Notes: a model not told the origin generated them from the sequence alone. Numbered from the stretch's first letter, positions 36,701 to 46,254 are shown. The stretch is DNA of 64,000 bases from Chthoniobacteraceae bacterium (GCA_028293625.1 JAQGOL010000037.1:140925-204924); one strand, 5' to 3'. Translations and numbers: made by a program.

Positions 36701-37562
36701 GAAGGAACCGTTCATCGCGGGTAACGGCACCGGGGAAAGATTGTGGTTTTTGAGGGCCGGGCTGCACGAGGCCGTTGGACAGGTCGAGTTTGTAAAGAAA
36801 AGGATACCCATAATAACCGCCTTCCACATGGTGGGTAAGCCGTGTCCACCAGCCATTGCCATCATCGGTATTATCGAGCGTGAACGCGTTGTCCTCGGCA
36901 TCAAGGTCGACTTCGAGATGATTGCGTGTGCCGCTTGAGAAAACCTCAAGCTGTGTCCCATCCGGCCTGCACCGAACAATGCCGCCGCCTTGCAACGAAA
37001 TGGTCGAGCCGTCCTTGCCTTTGGCCTGATAAATTCCGCGGTCGCCGACGCTGATATAGAAAAAGCCGTCCATCCCGAGGGTAAACCCGCTAACAACATG
37101 ATCGTTGAGCCCTTCATTAGGAGGAAGCCCGAGACTTGTAACGAGATCCTCGCGAATGTCGGCCACTCCATCGCCATCGGAATCTTTAAACCGGCTTAAA
37201 AGCGGATCATGGATGACATAAAGCCACCCGTCATGCCATACCGAGCCTGCGGGAGAATAGAGTTTGTCGGCAAAAATCGTCCGTTTGCGATCCTTGCCGG
37301 TACCGGAAAAACGTACGATGGAGCACTCAGGCGTTGCGGTATTGAGCCGGCCATCGCGCGGATCATTTCCCACATAGATCGAGCCATCGGGCCCTCCAAC
37401 CACCGTTGTGCACGCCTCAACCTCCGGATAGGTCGCCACCGCTTCGATGCGCAGAGCCGTGTCACTGAGAGTTGGCGGGATAAGCGGCGCTTGCGCAAAG
37501 GAACGGAGCGCGGGAGCGCATAGAATAAAAAGCGAAGCAGCGCGATAGAATCGGGAATTCAT
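33717..37562 (-). CDS. PVC-type HEAT-repeat protein with C-terminal haem c site
   Basis: This 1281-residue exported protein has a signal peptide (to about residue 23). A beta-propeller of the membrane-bound dehydrogenase/sorbosone-dehydrogenase type follows (about 30-400, with DGSIYVGNDPRDGRLN and DGFFYISVGDRGIY). Alanine-rich HEAT repeats fill about 410-950. A lectin-like beta-sandwich (about 960-1110, FCGADDQIAIWLNGTKI) and a cytochrome c domain with C1158-ATC-H1162 and a possible distal Met1255 (SLMPPG) end the protein. Such proteins are abundant in Planctomycetes and Verrucomicrobia and are thought to oxidise sugars in the periplasm. It is divergent from a PmoA-like gene, a frequent companion. 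Confidence 0.9.
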   Translation of the reverse strand: MNSRFYRAASLFILCAPALRSFAQAPLIPPTLSDTALRIEAVATYPEVEACTTVVGGPDGSIYVGNDPRDGRLNTATPECSIVRFSGTGKDRKRTIFADKLYSPAGSVWHDGWLYVIHDPLLSRFKDSDGDGVADIREDLVTSLGLPPNEGLNDHVVSGFTLGMDGFFYISVGDRGIYQAKGKDGSTISLQGGGIVRCRPDGTQLEVFSSGTRNHLEVDLDAEDNAFTLDNTDDGNGWWTRLTHHVEGGYYGYPFLYKLDLSNGLVQPGPQKPQSFPGAVTRDERFLPAMTDFGGGSPTGGLCYMSDGLPEQYRGKLLFSEWGQRRVSAIEVARDGATFKFVKNEALVQDGKGGDFRPMQLSVAADGSLLIADWQWGGWKGPKTVGTVWRVSWPEAHPTPRLKDESKAGIGELIAALGHADRDQRLRAEYALAAKGVEIFEKLSLVVKDPGASGLQRMHALWAADGVYGGKGSGTKLAGLVEAVLRDHDFGLVAQALRVIATRHLTVASSELTQLLKHEDARVRRSAAAAYGVSAIPNREEKSQQAKGQLQTATPLLGLFNDPDAWVRFTARTAVQRVANGGLGWTDLAPGLASQEARLREQTWLAATGVFNKNLVEILSSHAKAADVLTRVRAVAALGNVAYQPTPYAGGWWGTQPVKNPPPPNKLVWAGTPLAIETLTGALSDSESSVRIAAAQSLSLGAGPEPLPALRARLAIETNAQVRQQLIATLGAQRDPEAMGVFTSIALDEKADPEFRNTAINALVNIGGEQAKKTIASLADAKLSPAATRRIIEAAGELKVLDAAPALIAYLKDGDAGNRQSAVKSLSQLGSKANATAALIEALSDADTKVQQGAIEALGALRAKEALPAIIALAEKNKFRKETLGALSNMPDPAAIPVLVAALNEKSTSTRRGILKALKTLADQALPLIEERLANGKIPKEYEAEIESFFHGGAITKWKMIGPFENVWEATHPPETEALAGDTSFISKKYLNAEGKEVGWSDVNGDPQEGHVNLEKIYHSNGMVCAYAYAEIECPEAADAKIFCGADDQIAIWLNGTKIINVPGSHGYEADKQEAPVHLNAGKNRLLLKIGNLGGAWEFAARIPGLDGNSFVKSAAPEEKQRLFALASKADGSWVNPGDAAKGAKVFGDPAGPLGAICATCHAVAGKGGQIGPDLSAVAVNYKRPDLITSIHEPSKTIALGFEQAMIETKGGETFAGALRGDTAEAVTLVGADAVPHVIRKADLKTQTHIPTSLMPPGLTNALKPQEFADLLAYLETLRGK

Positions 37563-37821
37563 GAGAAAGAGGAAAAGCGGCGTGGGGGGGACGGTGGATG
37601 ATCAATTCAACACGCCGTCCACTTCTTAGCCCGGCTCGCTCAGTTTGCTTTTTCTGCGCGCCGATCAACATTCTGGCACCGCCTCCGGCCTTGCGAGGCC
37701 GCGGGCCGGCCAAGACTGCACGATCCGGGCCGGAGTTTAATCGCCACAAATAAACTTCCCCCGCGCCGGTTATCACGGGGCTTTATTGACCCGTCAAGAT
37801 CCGCCCCCTAAATCCCATCCC

Positions 37822-38826
37822 GTGTTTTCCCCCAAACTCGTCTTTGCCGTCGTATCCGCCGCCAGCTTCGCATCCACTCTATTTGCCGGAGTGGAGCTAA
37901 AAGAGGAGGCCGGCAAAGTGCGCGTGGAAATCGACGGCAAACTTTTCACCGAATACTGTTTTACTGGGGCGCCGCACGTCTATTTCTACCCGATCATCGG
38001 GCCAGACGGCGCGAAAATGACGCGAGCCTGGCCGATGGAGAATGCACCAGGCGAAGAGCATGATCATCCGCATCATCGCTCGCTCTGGTTTGCGCACGGA
38101 GCGGTCAATGGGATCGACTTTTGGAGCGAAGCTGCCAGCCACAAAACGCCGCCGGCAACTGCTCCGGGACAGATTGTGCACGATAAATTCCTTGAAATTA
38201 AAAGCGGCGAAAAAGAAGGCGTGCTCAGCGATCTGCTTAAGTGGGTGGCCCCTGATGGCAGCATTCCAATTACAAGCGTCCAGACCGTTCGTTTCCACGG
38301 CGGCCCCGAGGCGGAACGCATCCTCGATTTCCAGATGGTCCTCACGGCAGGCGAAAAGGACGTGCTCTTTGGCGATACAAAAGAAGGAACGATGGCTATC
38401 CGGATTGCGGAATCGATGCGTCTGGCCCAGCCAAAAAACCAATCCGGCCAGGGTCATATCGTCAATGGCACGGGCGAAACCGACGATAAAGTCTGGGGCA
38501 AACGCGCCGCATGGGTCGACATGTCCGGCCCGGTCGATGGTAAGACGGTCGGGATCGCCATGTTCGAAAACCCGAAAAATTTCCGCACGCAAACCCGATG
38601 GCATGCGCGCGATTATGGCCTTTTTGCCGCCAATCCCTTCTGCGAAGTGGAGATGGACAAGACTCAGCCCAAAGGTGCCGGCGACTTTAAACTGGCTGCC
38701 GGCAAAAGCGTGACGCTCAGTTACCGTATCTACATTCATCAAGGCGACGCCGTCCAAGCCAAGATCGCCGAGCATTATAACAAATATTCGGCCGCGGACA
38801 ACGGTTCAGCCCGCGAGGTAAAATAG
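37822..38826 (+). CDS. PmoA-like / DUF6807 exported protein
   Basis: The 334-residue product has a signal peptide (MFSPKLVFAVVSAASFASTLFAG) if begun at this GTG; the frame is open to a TTG at 37786. The mature part resembles the family named PmoA or DUF6807: YFYPIIGPDGAKMTRAWPMENAPGEEHDHPHHRSLWFAHGAVNG, with its His-rich HDHPHH cluster, and FENPKNFRTQTRWHARDYGLFAANPF. Despite the name these are not the particulate methane monooxygenase subunit; they are soluble beta-sandwich proteins common in PVC bacteria and linked to carbohydrate loci. Function is unknown. It diverges from the HEAT/haem gene. Confidence 0.82.
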   Translation: MFSPKLVFAVVSAASFASTLFAGVELKEEAGKVRVEIDGKLFTEYCFTGAPHVYFYPIIGPDGAKMTRAWPMENAPGEEHDHPHHRSLWFAHGAVNGIDFWSEAASHKTPPATAPGQIVHDKFLEIKSGEKEGVLSDLLKWVAPDGSIPITSVQTVRFHGGPEAERILDFQMVLTAGEKDVLFGDTKEGTMAIRIAESMRLAQPKNQSGQGHIVNGTGETDDKVWGKRAAWVDMSGPVDGKTVGIAMFENPKNFRTQTRWHARDYGLFAANPFCEVEMDKTQPKGAGDFKLAAGKSVTLSYRIYIHQGDAVQAKIAEHYNKYSAADNGSAREVK

Positions 38827-39941
38827 CCGAATTGCGCCCAGCCGCTTTGGGCGTGCTACAAGCGACCGCATCAACACGATCCGGGCCTTGTTCAATAAGA
38901 TGAGGTAAAACATCGCTGCCGCACGAGGATCTCGCGCGGCAGCCTAGCTGACGTACTGCCCAGGTCTTTATTGATTCAGGCTTAACTTCGAGATCCGCTT
39001 CCGCCACCGTGGATATAACAAATCCGGCTGCACTGCCACATTCATAAAACCTCTCGTCTTAACGGGCGCAAGCGGTTCGGATTTCTCTCAAACAAATTGC
39101 TCATTAAGTTAAGAAGTGAAAACGCCAGCGGCTTCAAGGTTACTCCATAGTCTATCCTGCTACGTTTAGGAAAGAGCAGAATCAATAACTGCCGAGCTTG
39201 TGAAGTGATGCGTCATTCAACACTCCTTTGATCAAGCTCTCGGTGATCAAGCACGTCCGGCGAAGGCGGTGACCGGTTAATAAATTGCGAGTCTCAGGCT
39301 GCCTATCGCGCTGTATAGCATTGGAGCTATATTCCATCCAAAACCGGTTACCTTGCTATAATAGACGACGCAGGCAGCATGAGGCAAGTTTCCGAGCGGA
39401 TGGCATTCGACGCGGATTTAGCGCGGATCTGCTTCCATGGAATCCGCGGCAGACAAGCATCAGGCATCGGCGCGTTTATAAGGATACTTTAGGGTATCTG
39501 CAAACCTGATGGCTTTGTTAATCCAAATAGACCGGTTTGATAGAAGCAGTTTTTAGGAAAATATAGCGTCTAAAAAAAGCGCTGATAATTCCAAGAAAGC
39601 GGTTGCGCAAACGAAGAAAGTGCCGAGCTTTCGCCGCGTTTCCGGGAAACGCCGCCAGGCTGCCCCTGGAAGTGTTCACCCTCATAGAATGTTATCTTGA
39701 ACCGCTAGCAAACAGTTCCCCATCTATCAGGATCTAGATCCAGAATGCGGTCGGTGACAAACGGCAGTCTGGTAGGTAGGATGCTATTCGCATCCCCCCT
39801 GCCTCGCGCTTTTGCAACAGACAACATCTGGTTCTTGTAACGCCGCCCCCGCAGCCTATCCAGCCTGTCACGCGGATAGACTTCACTCCTTTGAGCAACA
39901 CCTGGCGATTCCCCGGAATAAATTCCTAAACGAACCACCTC
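38827..39941. other. Gene-poor 1.1-kb intergenic region
   Basis: No reading frame here has convincing protein character: the frames are short, lack similarity and are Arg/Cys-rich. There is a weak hairpin just after the PmoA-like gene (CGCCCA/TGGGCG near 38835-38853) and a 17-base palindrome GCGTTTCCGGGAAACGC at 39636-39652. The middle is more AT-rich than surrounding genes. It probably contains the promoter of the tandem lyase gene and could hide a small RNA. Confidence 0.5.
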
Positions 39942-42935
39942 ATGACACGAAAATTAATACTTCGCACTTTAACCATTCAAGCCGCGGCGCTCACCGCCGG
40001 CTTCTGCTCGGCGCAAGGCGCGACCCCCGCTTTTCTGGGTGCGGAAGGGTACGGCGCGGCAACACCAGGCGGACGGGGCGGCCGAGTCATCGCCGTTACC
40101 AACCTCAATGACAGCGGCCCGGGCAGCTTTCGCGAAGCTTGTGTGGCATCCGGCGCCCGGACGGTGGTGTTTCGCGTCAGCGGCACTATCACGCTCAATT
40201 CGCACATCTACATCGGCAATCCGTATCTAAGCATCGCCGGCCAGACTGCGCCCGGCGGGGGGATCCTGTTGCGCGGCTCAAAGACCGCAAGTGCCAACTC
40301 CCTCTCCGCGCTCCTTTATGTCGAGACGCACGATGTGGTTCTTCAATACTTGCGGATGCGTCTGGGCGTTAATCCCAACTTCCACGAGCTTGAAGGCAAA
40401 GACGTTGTCCTTGCCGACAACTGTCGCGACATCATTGTTGATCACTGCTCGTTTAGCTGGGCCCAGGACAAGGATTTCCTCGTCTGGCCGTATACGACTG
40501 CCGGCGCAGCTCGCAACATTACGATGCAGTGGAACATCTTTTCCGAACCAATCTACGTCAACGGCGTCGATGGCACCGGACTGCTCATCGGCGGCAATAG
40601 CACCGATATCGCCACGGCCACGACCAACATCGATGTTCATCATAATCTCTTCGTTTCCGACCGGCATCGCACTCCGCTGTTCAAGGCCAAGAATGTCCAG
40701 ATAGTTAGCAATCTTGTCTATAATTGGGACGCGTTCTCCACCGGTTGGGAGGCAGGCGCCACAATCGACATCGTATCGAACAAATACAAACCGGGCCCTG
40801 TATGGAGCAAAGCCCCGGAAATCGCATACCGGCCTGACGGTGATCGCGCGGTACTCGGCAATCCCTCGGTATACATCGCCGGGAATGTCGGGCCTTCCAA
40901 TGCCGATCCGGCCGGAGACAACTGGAAAATGATCGAGGTAAGGCCTGCCTGGAGTAATACAGGACAAACCCCTTCCCTTTCATTCCGCCGTACTTCACGG
41001 CAGGCTGCGCCGACATTCCCGATCACGGTCAATGCATCAACATCGCTTGAAACGGTGCTGCTTCCGGAGGCGGGTGCCAGCAAACGCCTGGATGCCAGTG
41101 GCGCGTGGGTTAGCAATCGGGACAGCGTCGACACGCGAGTTGTCCAGAACTACTGGAGCGGCAGCGGCACCTTGATCTCCAATGAAAGCCAGGTTGGCGG
41201 CTACCCTGTCATCGCGTCCGGCACACCTTATGCCGACTCTGATGGAGACGGAATGCCCGATGCATGGGAAAGCAGCCACGGATTGAATCCTAACAGCGCG
41301 GCAGACGGCGCGGCTGTGGCAAGCGATGGCAGTGGCTTTACCAATCTGGTGAAGTTCCTCAATGGCCCTACTTCAGGCGGCGTTGTTACTCCTCCGGTTG
41401 TCAATCCCGACACCGATGGCGACGGGATTCCCGATGCCAAAGAAGGCGGCACTACGCCGTATGTGGTCGGAGTCGATGATCGCACAATCGATACCGATAA
41501 AGACGGAGTCTCAAATGCCGCCGAATACGCCGCCGGGACCGATCCGCGAGTGGCTCCGACTATTCCTCCTGTGACGCCACCGCCGACCCCCGGCCTGTTG
41601 CCTGCATTCCCAGGTGCACAAGGTTTCGGGGCGGAAACCGTTGGCGGACGCGGAGGCCGTGTGATTGAAGTAACCAATCTCAATGACAGCGGCGCTGGAA
41701 GCTTCCGCGAGGCATGCCTTGCAACCGGTGCTCGAATCATTGTATTCCGGGTTGGCGGCACTATCACACTCAACAGCCGGCTCAGCATGACGTCGACCAA
41801 CTCGTTTGTGACCATTGCCGGCCAGACAGCCCCGGGCGGCGGTGTGCAGATCAAAGGTGCGGACGTGATTCTAAACGGCACCCACGACGTCGTAATCCGT
41901 CACATGAGGTTCCGCCCAAGTGACAGCAGTTCCACGGATGCGAACAATCGAAATGCGCTGACGCTCTACGGCGATTCGTCCACAAACAAGTGCTACAATG
42001 TCTTGGTTGATCATTGCTCGATCAACTGGGGAGCTGGCGACAACGCCGCGATGTGGGACTATGTGGAAAACGTCACCTGGGAGCGTTGTATCTTCGAAGG
42101 CGTTTCGCACAACTACTCGACCGCCACGCAAATACCAAGTTACGCGCTACTGGCCGGAACAGCAGTGGGAAATGGTTCGCATCTCAAGAATGTGACCGTC
42201 CATCATTCCTATCTGGTAAATAGCGCGCAGAGAAATCCGTTGCTGGCATCGGATGGTCCTCACCATCTTATCAACAACGTCATCTATAACTGGCAGAGTT
42301 TCGGGACAAACATCCAAAACAACGGAGCCGGCACCGCGGTCAACCTGATCGGCAACTTCTACAAACGCGGACCTGCGAGCGACGCCAACCGTTACGCGAT
42401 CGGAATGGATCACGTGTTGAACCCCAATGGGTTCGTCTATGTCAGCGACAATATCGGACCATTCCGGCCGACTTCCGCTTACAATGACTGGGCCATCGTC
42501 GGTTCCGGTTACGATACGACCAAATACTGGACAACACCCGCCGCCGCGACCCTGCGCAGGACAACACCGTGGCCTGCTTCGCCGATTCCCGTCACGGTTG
42601 TGTCGTCGAGTCAGGTGGTGACCCAGGTGCTTAACGACGTAGGCGCCACGCTTCCCAGCCGGGATAGTATCGACCTGCAGTTGGTCAATAACTATTCGGC
42701 CGGGACCGGAGCCATCAAGCTGGCAACCGCCGAGACCGCGGCATGGTGGCCTGCCCTTGCCGCCGGCACGGCGCCGGTCGATACAGACCACGATGGGATG
42801 CCCGACAGTTGGGAGACTCAAAACGGACTGAATCCAAAGGATGCCACTGATGGCGCCCGTGATGCCGATGGCGACGGATACAGCAACGTGGAAGAGTTCC
42901 TCAATAAGACCAATCCAAAATCGGCTGGCAACTAA
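39942..42935 (+). CDS. Tandem pectate-lyase-like exported protein with calcium-binding TSP3 repeats
   Basis: The 997-residue protein has a signal peptide (to about residue 26) and two homologous right-handed beta-helix modules. They begin near residues 31 (FLGAEGYGAATPGGRGGRV) and 555 (FPGAQGFGAETVGGRGGRV). Both share VTNLNDSGxGSFREAC, GTITLNS, IAGQTAPGGG and VDHCS. This is the polysaccharide lyase family 1-like pattern of pectate trisaccharide-lyases. Between them and at the C-terminus lie Asp-rich thrombospondin-3-type repeats (DSDGDGMPDAWE, DTDGDGIPDAKE, DTDHDGMPDSWE). The enzyme probably attacks pectin or another uronic-acid polymer outside the cell; the substrate and activity of each copy are inferred. 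A terminator follows. Confidence 0.87.
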   Translation: MTRKLILRTLTIQAAALTAGFCSAQGATPAFLGAEGYGAATPGGRGGRVIAVTNLNDSGPGSFREACVASGARTVVFRVSGTITLNSHIYIGNPYLSIAGQTAPGGGILLRGSKTASANSLSALLYVETHDVVLQYLRMRLGVNPNFHELEGKDVVLADNCRDIIVDHCSFSWAQDKDFLVWPYTTAGAARNITMQWNIFSEPIYVNGVDGTGLLIGGNSTDIATATTNIDVHHNLFVSDRHRTPLFKAKNVQIVSNLVYNWDAFSTGWEAGATIDIVSNKYKPGPVWSKAPEIAYRPDGDRAVLGNPSVYIAGNVGPSNADPAGDNWKMIEVRPAWSNTGQTPSLSFRRTSRQAAPTFPITVNASTSLETVLLPEAGASKRLDASGAWVSNRDSVDTRVVQNYWSGSGTLISNESQVGGYPVIASGTPYADSDGDGMPDAWESSHGLNPNSAADGAAVASDGSGFTNLVKFLNGPTSGGVVTPPVVNPDTDGDGIPDAKEGGTTPYVVGVDDRTIDTDKDGVSNAAEYAAGTDPRVAPTIPPVTPPPTPGLLPAFPGAQGFGAETVGGRGGRVIEVTNLNDSGAGSFREACLATGARIIVFRVGGTITLNSRLSMTSTNSFVTIAGQTAPGGGVQIKGADVILNGTHDVVIRHMRFRPSDSSSTDANNRNALTLYGDSSTNKCYNVLVDHCSINWGAGDNAAMWDYVENVTWERCIFEGVSHNYSTATQIPSYALLAGTAVGNGSHLKNVTVHHSYLVNSAQRNPLLASDGPHHLINNVIYNWQSFGTNIQNNGAGTAVNLIGNFYKRGPASDANRYAIGMDHVLNPNGFVYVSDNIGPFRPTSAYNDWAIVGSGYDTTKYWTTPAAATLRRTTPWPASPIPVTVVSSSQVVTQVLNDVGATLPSRDSIDLQLVNNYSAGTGAIKLATAETAAWWPALAAGTAPVDTDHDGMPDSWETQNGLNPKDATDGARDADGDGYSNVEEFLNKTNPKSAGN

Positions 42936-42974
42936 GTCGATGAACACCGGGAACTTCTAAGTTCCTGCCGCATG

Positions 42975-43011
42975 GCCGTGCGCTGTTTACAGCGCACGGC
43001 TTTGTTGTTTT
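42975..43011 (+). terminator. Intrinsic terminator after the tandem lyase
   Basis: The arms GCCGTGCGCTGT and ACAGCGCACGGC form a GC-rich stem whose tip opens to a small loop, followed by TTTGTTGTTTT. It stands 39 bases after the lyase stop codon and shortly before the end of the convergent GDPD gene. Confidence 0.88.
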
Positions 43012-43066
43012 AAGAGAGTGCTTTCAACTCTTCGGATTCCCTGTCGCGCCTCTTTGCAAAGGAGAG

Positions 43067-43753
43067 TTAAGCTGGGCGAACGCGGTCCGGGAAATCAGTG
43101 AATATTCCGTCCACCCCCAATGCGCGCATCCTGGCGATTTCTGCCGGAGAATTGACGGTATACGGCAGCACTTTAAGCCCGCGGCGATGGGCATCTTCGA
43201 CAAAGCGCGGAGTGGTTGAGGTCGCTGAAGGATGAATGGAGAACGCGTGCAGACGGCGGGCGGAAAGATAATAAAGCGGACTGGGCCTGACACACAGGAT
43301 GCCGATTCGAATGCCAGGGAAGATGATTTGCTTGAGTTCACGCCGATGAAACGACGAAACGATAAACTGATCGTAGGTCCACCCTCGTTCACGCACAAAC
43401 TCTTCGATGAGCTCGCAGACAGCGTGAGCGGTCCCGCGTCCTTTCAATTCGACATTGATCAATCCGCGCCGGTCCACGGTTTCAAAAACCTCGCGCAAAG
43501 TAGGGATCTGCTCGCCTTTGCCCGCGTCCAAGGCCCTTAACTCAGCGAAGGAATGACGAGTCAGCGATCCGCGGCCATTGGTGGTTCGCTGGAGGGTTGC
43601 ATCGTGGATGACGACAAGTTGATTGGCGGCACGCCAGACGTCGATTTCGACTCCGTGCGCGCCCAGCTCGAAGGCGCGCCTGATGGAACGCAGAGTATTC
43701 TCGGGTTCATGGCCGCGGGCACCTCGATGACCGATGCAAAGAAAGGAAGTCAC
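43067..43753 (-). CDS. Glycerophosphodiester phosphodiesterase
   Basis: This enzyme hydrolyses deacylated phospholipids to glycerol-3-phosphate and an alcohol. The 228-residue protein has the GDPD N-terminus CIGHRGARGHEPENTLRSIRRAFELGAHGVEIDV, including the catalytic/metal HRG-ENT-E-D set, and the second motif VVIHDATLQRTTNGRG. LINVELKG supplies another metal ligand, and the end VNSPAEIARMRALGVDGIFTDFPDR is typical. No signal peptide is present, so it is cytoplasmic (UgpQ-like). The start is a GTG at the family's normal N-terminus. It is divergent from the GH13 gene. Confidence 0.93.
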   Translation of the reverse strand: MTSFLCIGHRGARGHEPENTLRSIRRAFELGAHGVEIDVWRAANQLVVIHDATLQRTTNGRGSLTRHSFAELRALDAGKGEQIPTLREVFETVDRRGLINVELKGRGTAHAVCELIEEFVRERGWTYDQFIVSSFHRRELKQIIFPGIRIGILCVRPSPLYYLSARRLHAFSIHPSATSTTPRFVEDAHRRGLKVLPYTVNSPAEIARMRALGVDGIFTDFPDRVRPA

Positions 43754-43914
43754 AGCGGAAACCTACAGCATTCGGATCAAAATATCCGCACGCATCAGAT
43801 TGATCTTATTACTTCACATAATTGAGCTGGAAACCGTTCGCACGCTTTCCGATACATGGTACGCGTGACATCCGCCATTTCCTGTGTCGATTGCCTCACT
43901 TAGCCCCCCTTAAG

Positions 43915-46254
43915 ATGCTTGAGATTGAATATATTTCCCGGGACGTCTGCCTGCCTGGTTATGCGGTTTATGTCGCGCTGGCTACCGATCCGCTTACCGG
44001 CTGCGCCATTGTTCCTTTCGGGCAAGGAGCGGAAGGATCAACCGTTTTTCTCCCATTCCGTGCCAACCGAATTTATTACGTCGTTCAGACAGCGGATGGC
44101 GCCATTCGGAAAATGCGGATTTGGCGGCAGACTCAATGGAGCCTCTCTTATGACGTCACCGGTGAGTTTGACGTCATTTATTCAGACAAAGGGATCCGGA
44201 TTCGGATTGCAGATACGGAACTCGATGGAGCGTCGTGCGTCGATGCTCTCATCTACGCAAAAAGCCTGCGGGAAAACGATGGCTGGGGCCGGATACTGGC
44301 CAATATGGAACGTGGAATTTCGGGCGGCTATGGAGATCAGTATCTTTCGGAATTCAAGCGAATTGACATCGAGAAAGGCCGAACGAATCCCTGTTCGCGG
44401 CTCGGCGCCGAGCGCGTGAAGATTTACCAGCTTTTGCCCCGACTCTTCAGCAATGTGAACAAACGGCGCAAACTCAACGGGACACTTGAGGAAAATGGAG
44501 CCGGCAAGTTCGATGAAATCAACTCCACGGCATTGTCTGAAATTCAGGCAATGGGATTCACGCATCTCTGGCTCACCGGGATCCTGCGTCAGGCGACAGC
44601 CACTGATTACAGCGAAATCGGCTTGCCCGCGGATGATCCTGATCTCCTGAAAGGGCTTGCAGGCAGCCCTTACGCCATCAAGGATTACTTTGATCTCTCT
44701 CCTGATTACGCGCGGAATCCGGAAGCGCGCATGGAAGAATTCGCGCTCTTATTAGGGCGAATCCGTTCAGCGGGATTGCGTGTGATTATCGACTTTGTGC
44801 CGAATCACGTGGCGCGAAGCTACTCGTCAACCGTGCTGCCTGAGCTGAGTTTCGGCGCGGACGACAAGTCCGATCAGTTCTTCGACCCGCAAAACAATTT
44901 CTATTACCTATCGGGAAAAACACTCGAGTTGCCGACATGGAAGCACGGTGTCTCAATCAGCCCCACATGCAAGCTGCTCGGCACTTGCGACGGCCGTTTT
45001 AATGGCGAGCTCGATTATGCCCGCGTCACAGGCAACAATGTCACCTCCGAGTGCCCATCCTTGAATGATTGGTATGAGACAGTTAAACTGAACTACGGCT
45101 TTGACTATACTTCACAGCGGCGCGCCTACTCACACGGAGCGACTCCACCGCAACCTATTCCCGATACCTGGCTTAAGATGGATCGTGTCCTGGCTTACTG
45201 GCAGGCACTCGGAATAGACGGATTCCGCGCGGACATGGCACACATGGTGCCGCCTGAGTTTTGGGCATGGGCAATTGGACGCGCCAGAAGCCGGAATCCA
45301 GCGGTCTTATTCCTGGCTGAAGCATATAACAACGACCCAATGAAAGTTCCAAACGGCGATCCGCTTTTTGCGGCGCTCGATGACCGCAAGGGAAATGTCA
45401 TGTTCGATCTGTTAAGCGCGGGGTTCGATGCGGTCTACGATGACCCTACCTATAAAAAACTCAAAGCGCTCTATGATGGCTGCGGATGGGCCAACGACAT
45501 TGACGACGCACTCGGGCATCCATTCATCTTTCAAAACTCACTGCGCTACTCGGAAAACCATGACGAAGTGCGCCTGGCAAGTCAGGACAACTGGGGCGGG
45601 GTCGGAATGAATGTCGGACGACCCGTGTCCGCCATCCTCTACGGACTCTCGCGAGGACCTGTTTTATTTTACCACGGCCAGGAAGTCGGTGAACCCGCCT
45701 CCGGGCCGGCCGGATTCGGCGGCGACAACGCGCGCACCACGATTTTTGATTACTGGTCGATGCCTGAGCTGGCAAAGTGGGTCAATGACCATCGCTACGA
45801 CGGAGGCGGGCTTTCCGAGTCACAAAATGAACTTCGAAAATTTTACAGCCGTTTGCTAAGCATCATCGGCGAAAGCGCGTTTCGGGACGGTGGATTTTTC
45901 CCTCTTAATCCGTGCAACATTCCCAATTCGCGGTATGGCCGGCTTCCGGGGGAATCCGCCAGCGGCCACTGGCTCTATGCATTTATGCGGTATGAGAACG
46001 CGGGCGGGCAGCGCTTTTTGGTGATCGCGAATTTGCATCCGAGTGAGAGCCTTAGCGATGTGCATGTCTGGTTGCCCATGGAAGCGCTTGAGTTTCTAAA
46101 CCTGCCGGCCGGTCAGGGCGCGAGTCTTACTGAATGCCTATCGAGTGAGCCGCGGCGCGTGATCCATATCCAGGCACTGGGCGATGGCGTGGTGGTTGGC
46201 GGGATACCACCCCTGACACCCCTTTATTTTGAGCTTCAGTTAAAGCCGCGTTAA
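43915..46254 (+). CDS. GH13 family alpha-amylase-type glycoside hydrolase
   Basis: The 779-residue enzyme has an N-terminal beta-rich region of about 200 residues, then a GH13 barrel. The conserved regions are visible: VIIDFVPNHV (region I), GIDGFRADMAHM (nucleophile Asp440), VLFLAEAYN (acid/base Glu469) and ENHDEVRL (Asp550). A C-terminal beta domain ends the protein. It should act on alpha-glucans such as starch, glycogen or maltodextrin; hydrolysis versus transfer is not decidable here. No signal peptide is apparent, suggesting a cytoplasmic enzyme of glycogen metabolism. The ATG giving MLEIEYISRD was chosen over a TTG at 43822. A small lipoprotein gene follows 17 bases later. Confidence 0.88.
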   Translation: MLEIEYISRDVCLPGYAVYVALATDPLTGCAIVPFGQGAEGSTVFLPFRANRIYYVVQTADGAIRKMRIWRQTQWSLSYDVTGEFDVIYSDKGIRIRIADTELDGASCVDALIYAKSLRENDGWGRILANMERGISGGYGDQYLSEFKRIDIEKGRTNPCSRLGAERVKIYQLLPRLFSNVNKRRKLNGTLEENGAGKFDEINSTALSEIQAMGFTHLWLTGILRQATATDYSEIGLPADDPDLLKGLAGSPYAIKDYFDLSPDYARNPEARMEEFALLLGRIRSAGLRVIIDFVPNHVARSYSSTVLPELSFGADDKSDQFFDPQNNFYYLSGKTLELPTWKHGVSISPTCKLLGTCDGRFNGELDYARVTGNNVTSECPSLNDWYETVKLNYGFDYTSQRRAYSHGATPPQPIPDTWLKMDRVLAYWQALGIDGFRADMAHMVPPEFWAWAIGRARSRNPAVLFLAEAYNNDPMKVPNGDPLFAALDDRKGNVMFDLLSAGFDAVYDDPTYKKLKALYDGCGWANDIDDALGHPFIFQNSLRYSENHDEVRLASQDNWGGVGMNVGRPVSAILYGLSRGPVLFYHGQEVGEPASGPAGFGGDNARTTIFDYWSMPELAKWVNDHRYDGGGLSESQNELRKFYSRLLSIIGESAFRDGGFFPLNPCNIPNSRYGRLPGESASGHWLYAFMRYENAGGQRFLVIANLHPSESLSDVHVWLPMEALEFLNLPAGQGASLTECLSSEPRRVIHIQALGDGVVVGGIPPLTPLYFELQLKPR

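Noticed and set aside
37822..38826. Particulate methane monooxygenase subunit PmoA
   Set aside because: The protein is soluble with a signal peptide and lacks the membrane helices of the true subunit; the name is a historical label of the DUF6807-like family.
39285..39509. A 74-aa frame in the large intergenic region
   Set aside because: It is Arg/Cys-rich with no ribosome-binding site, no domain pattern and no neighbours to support it.
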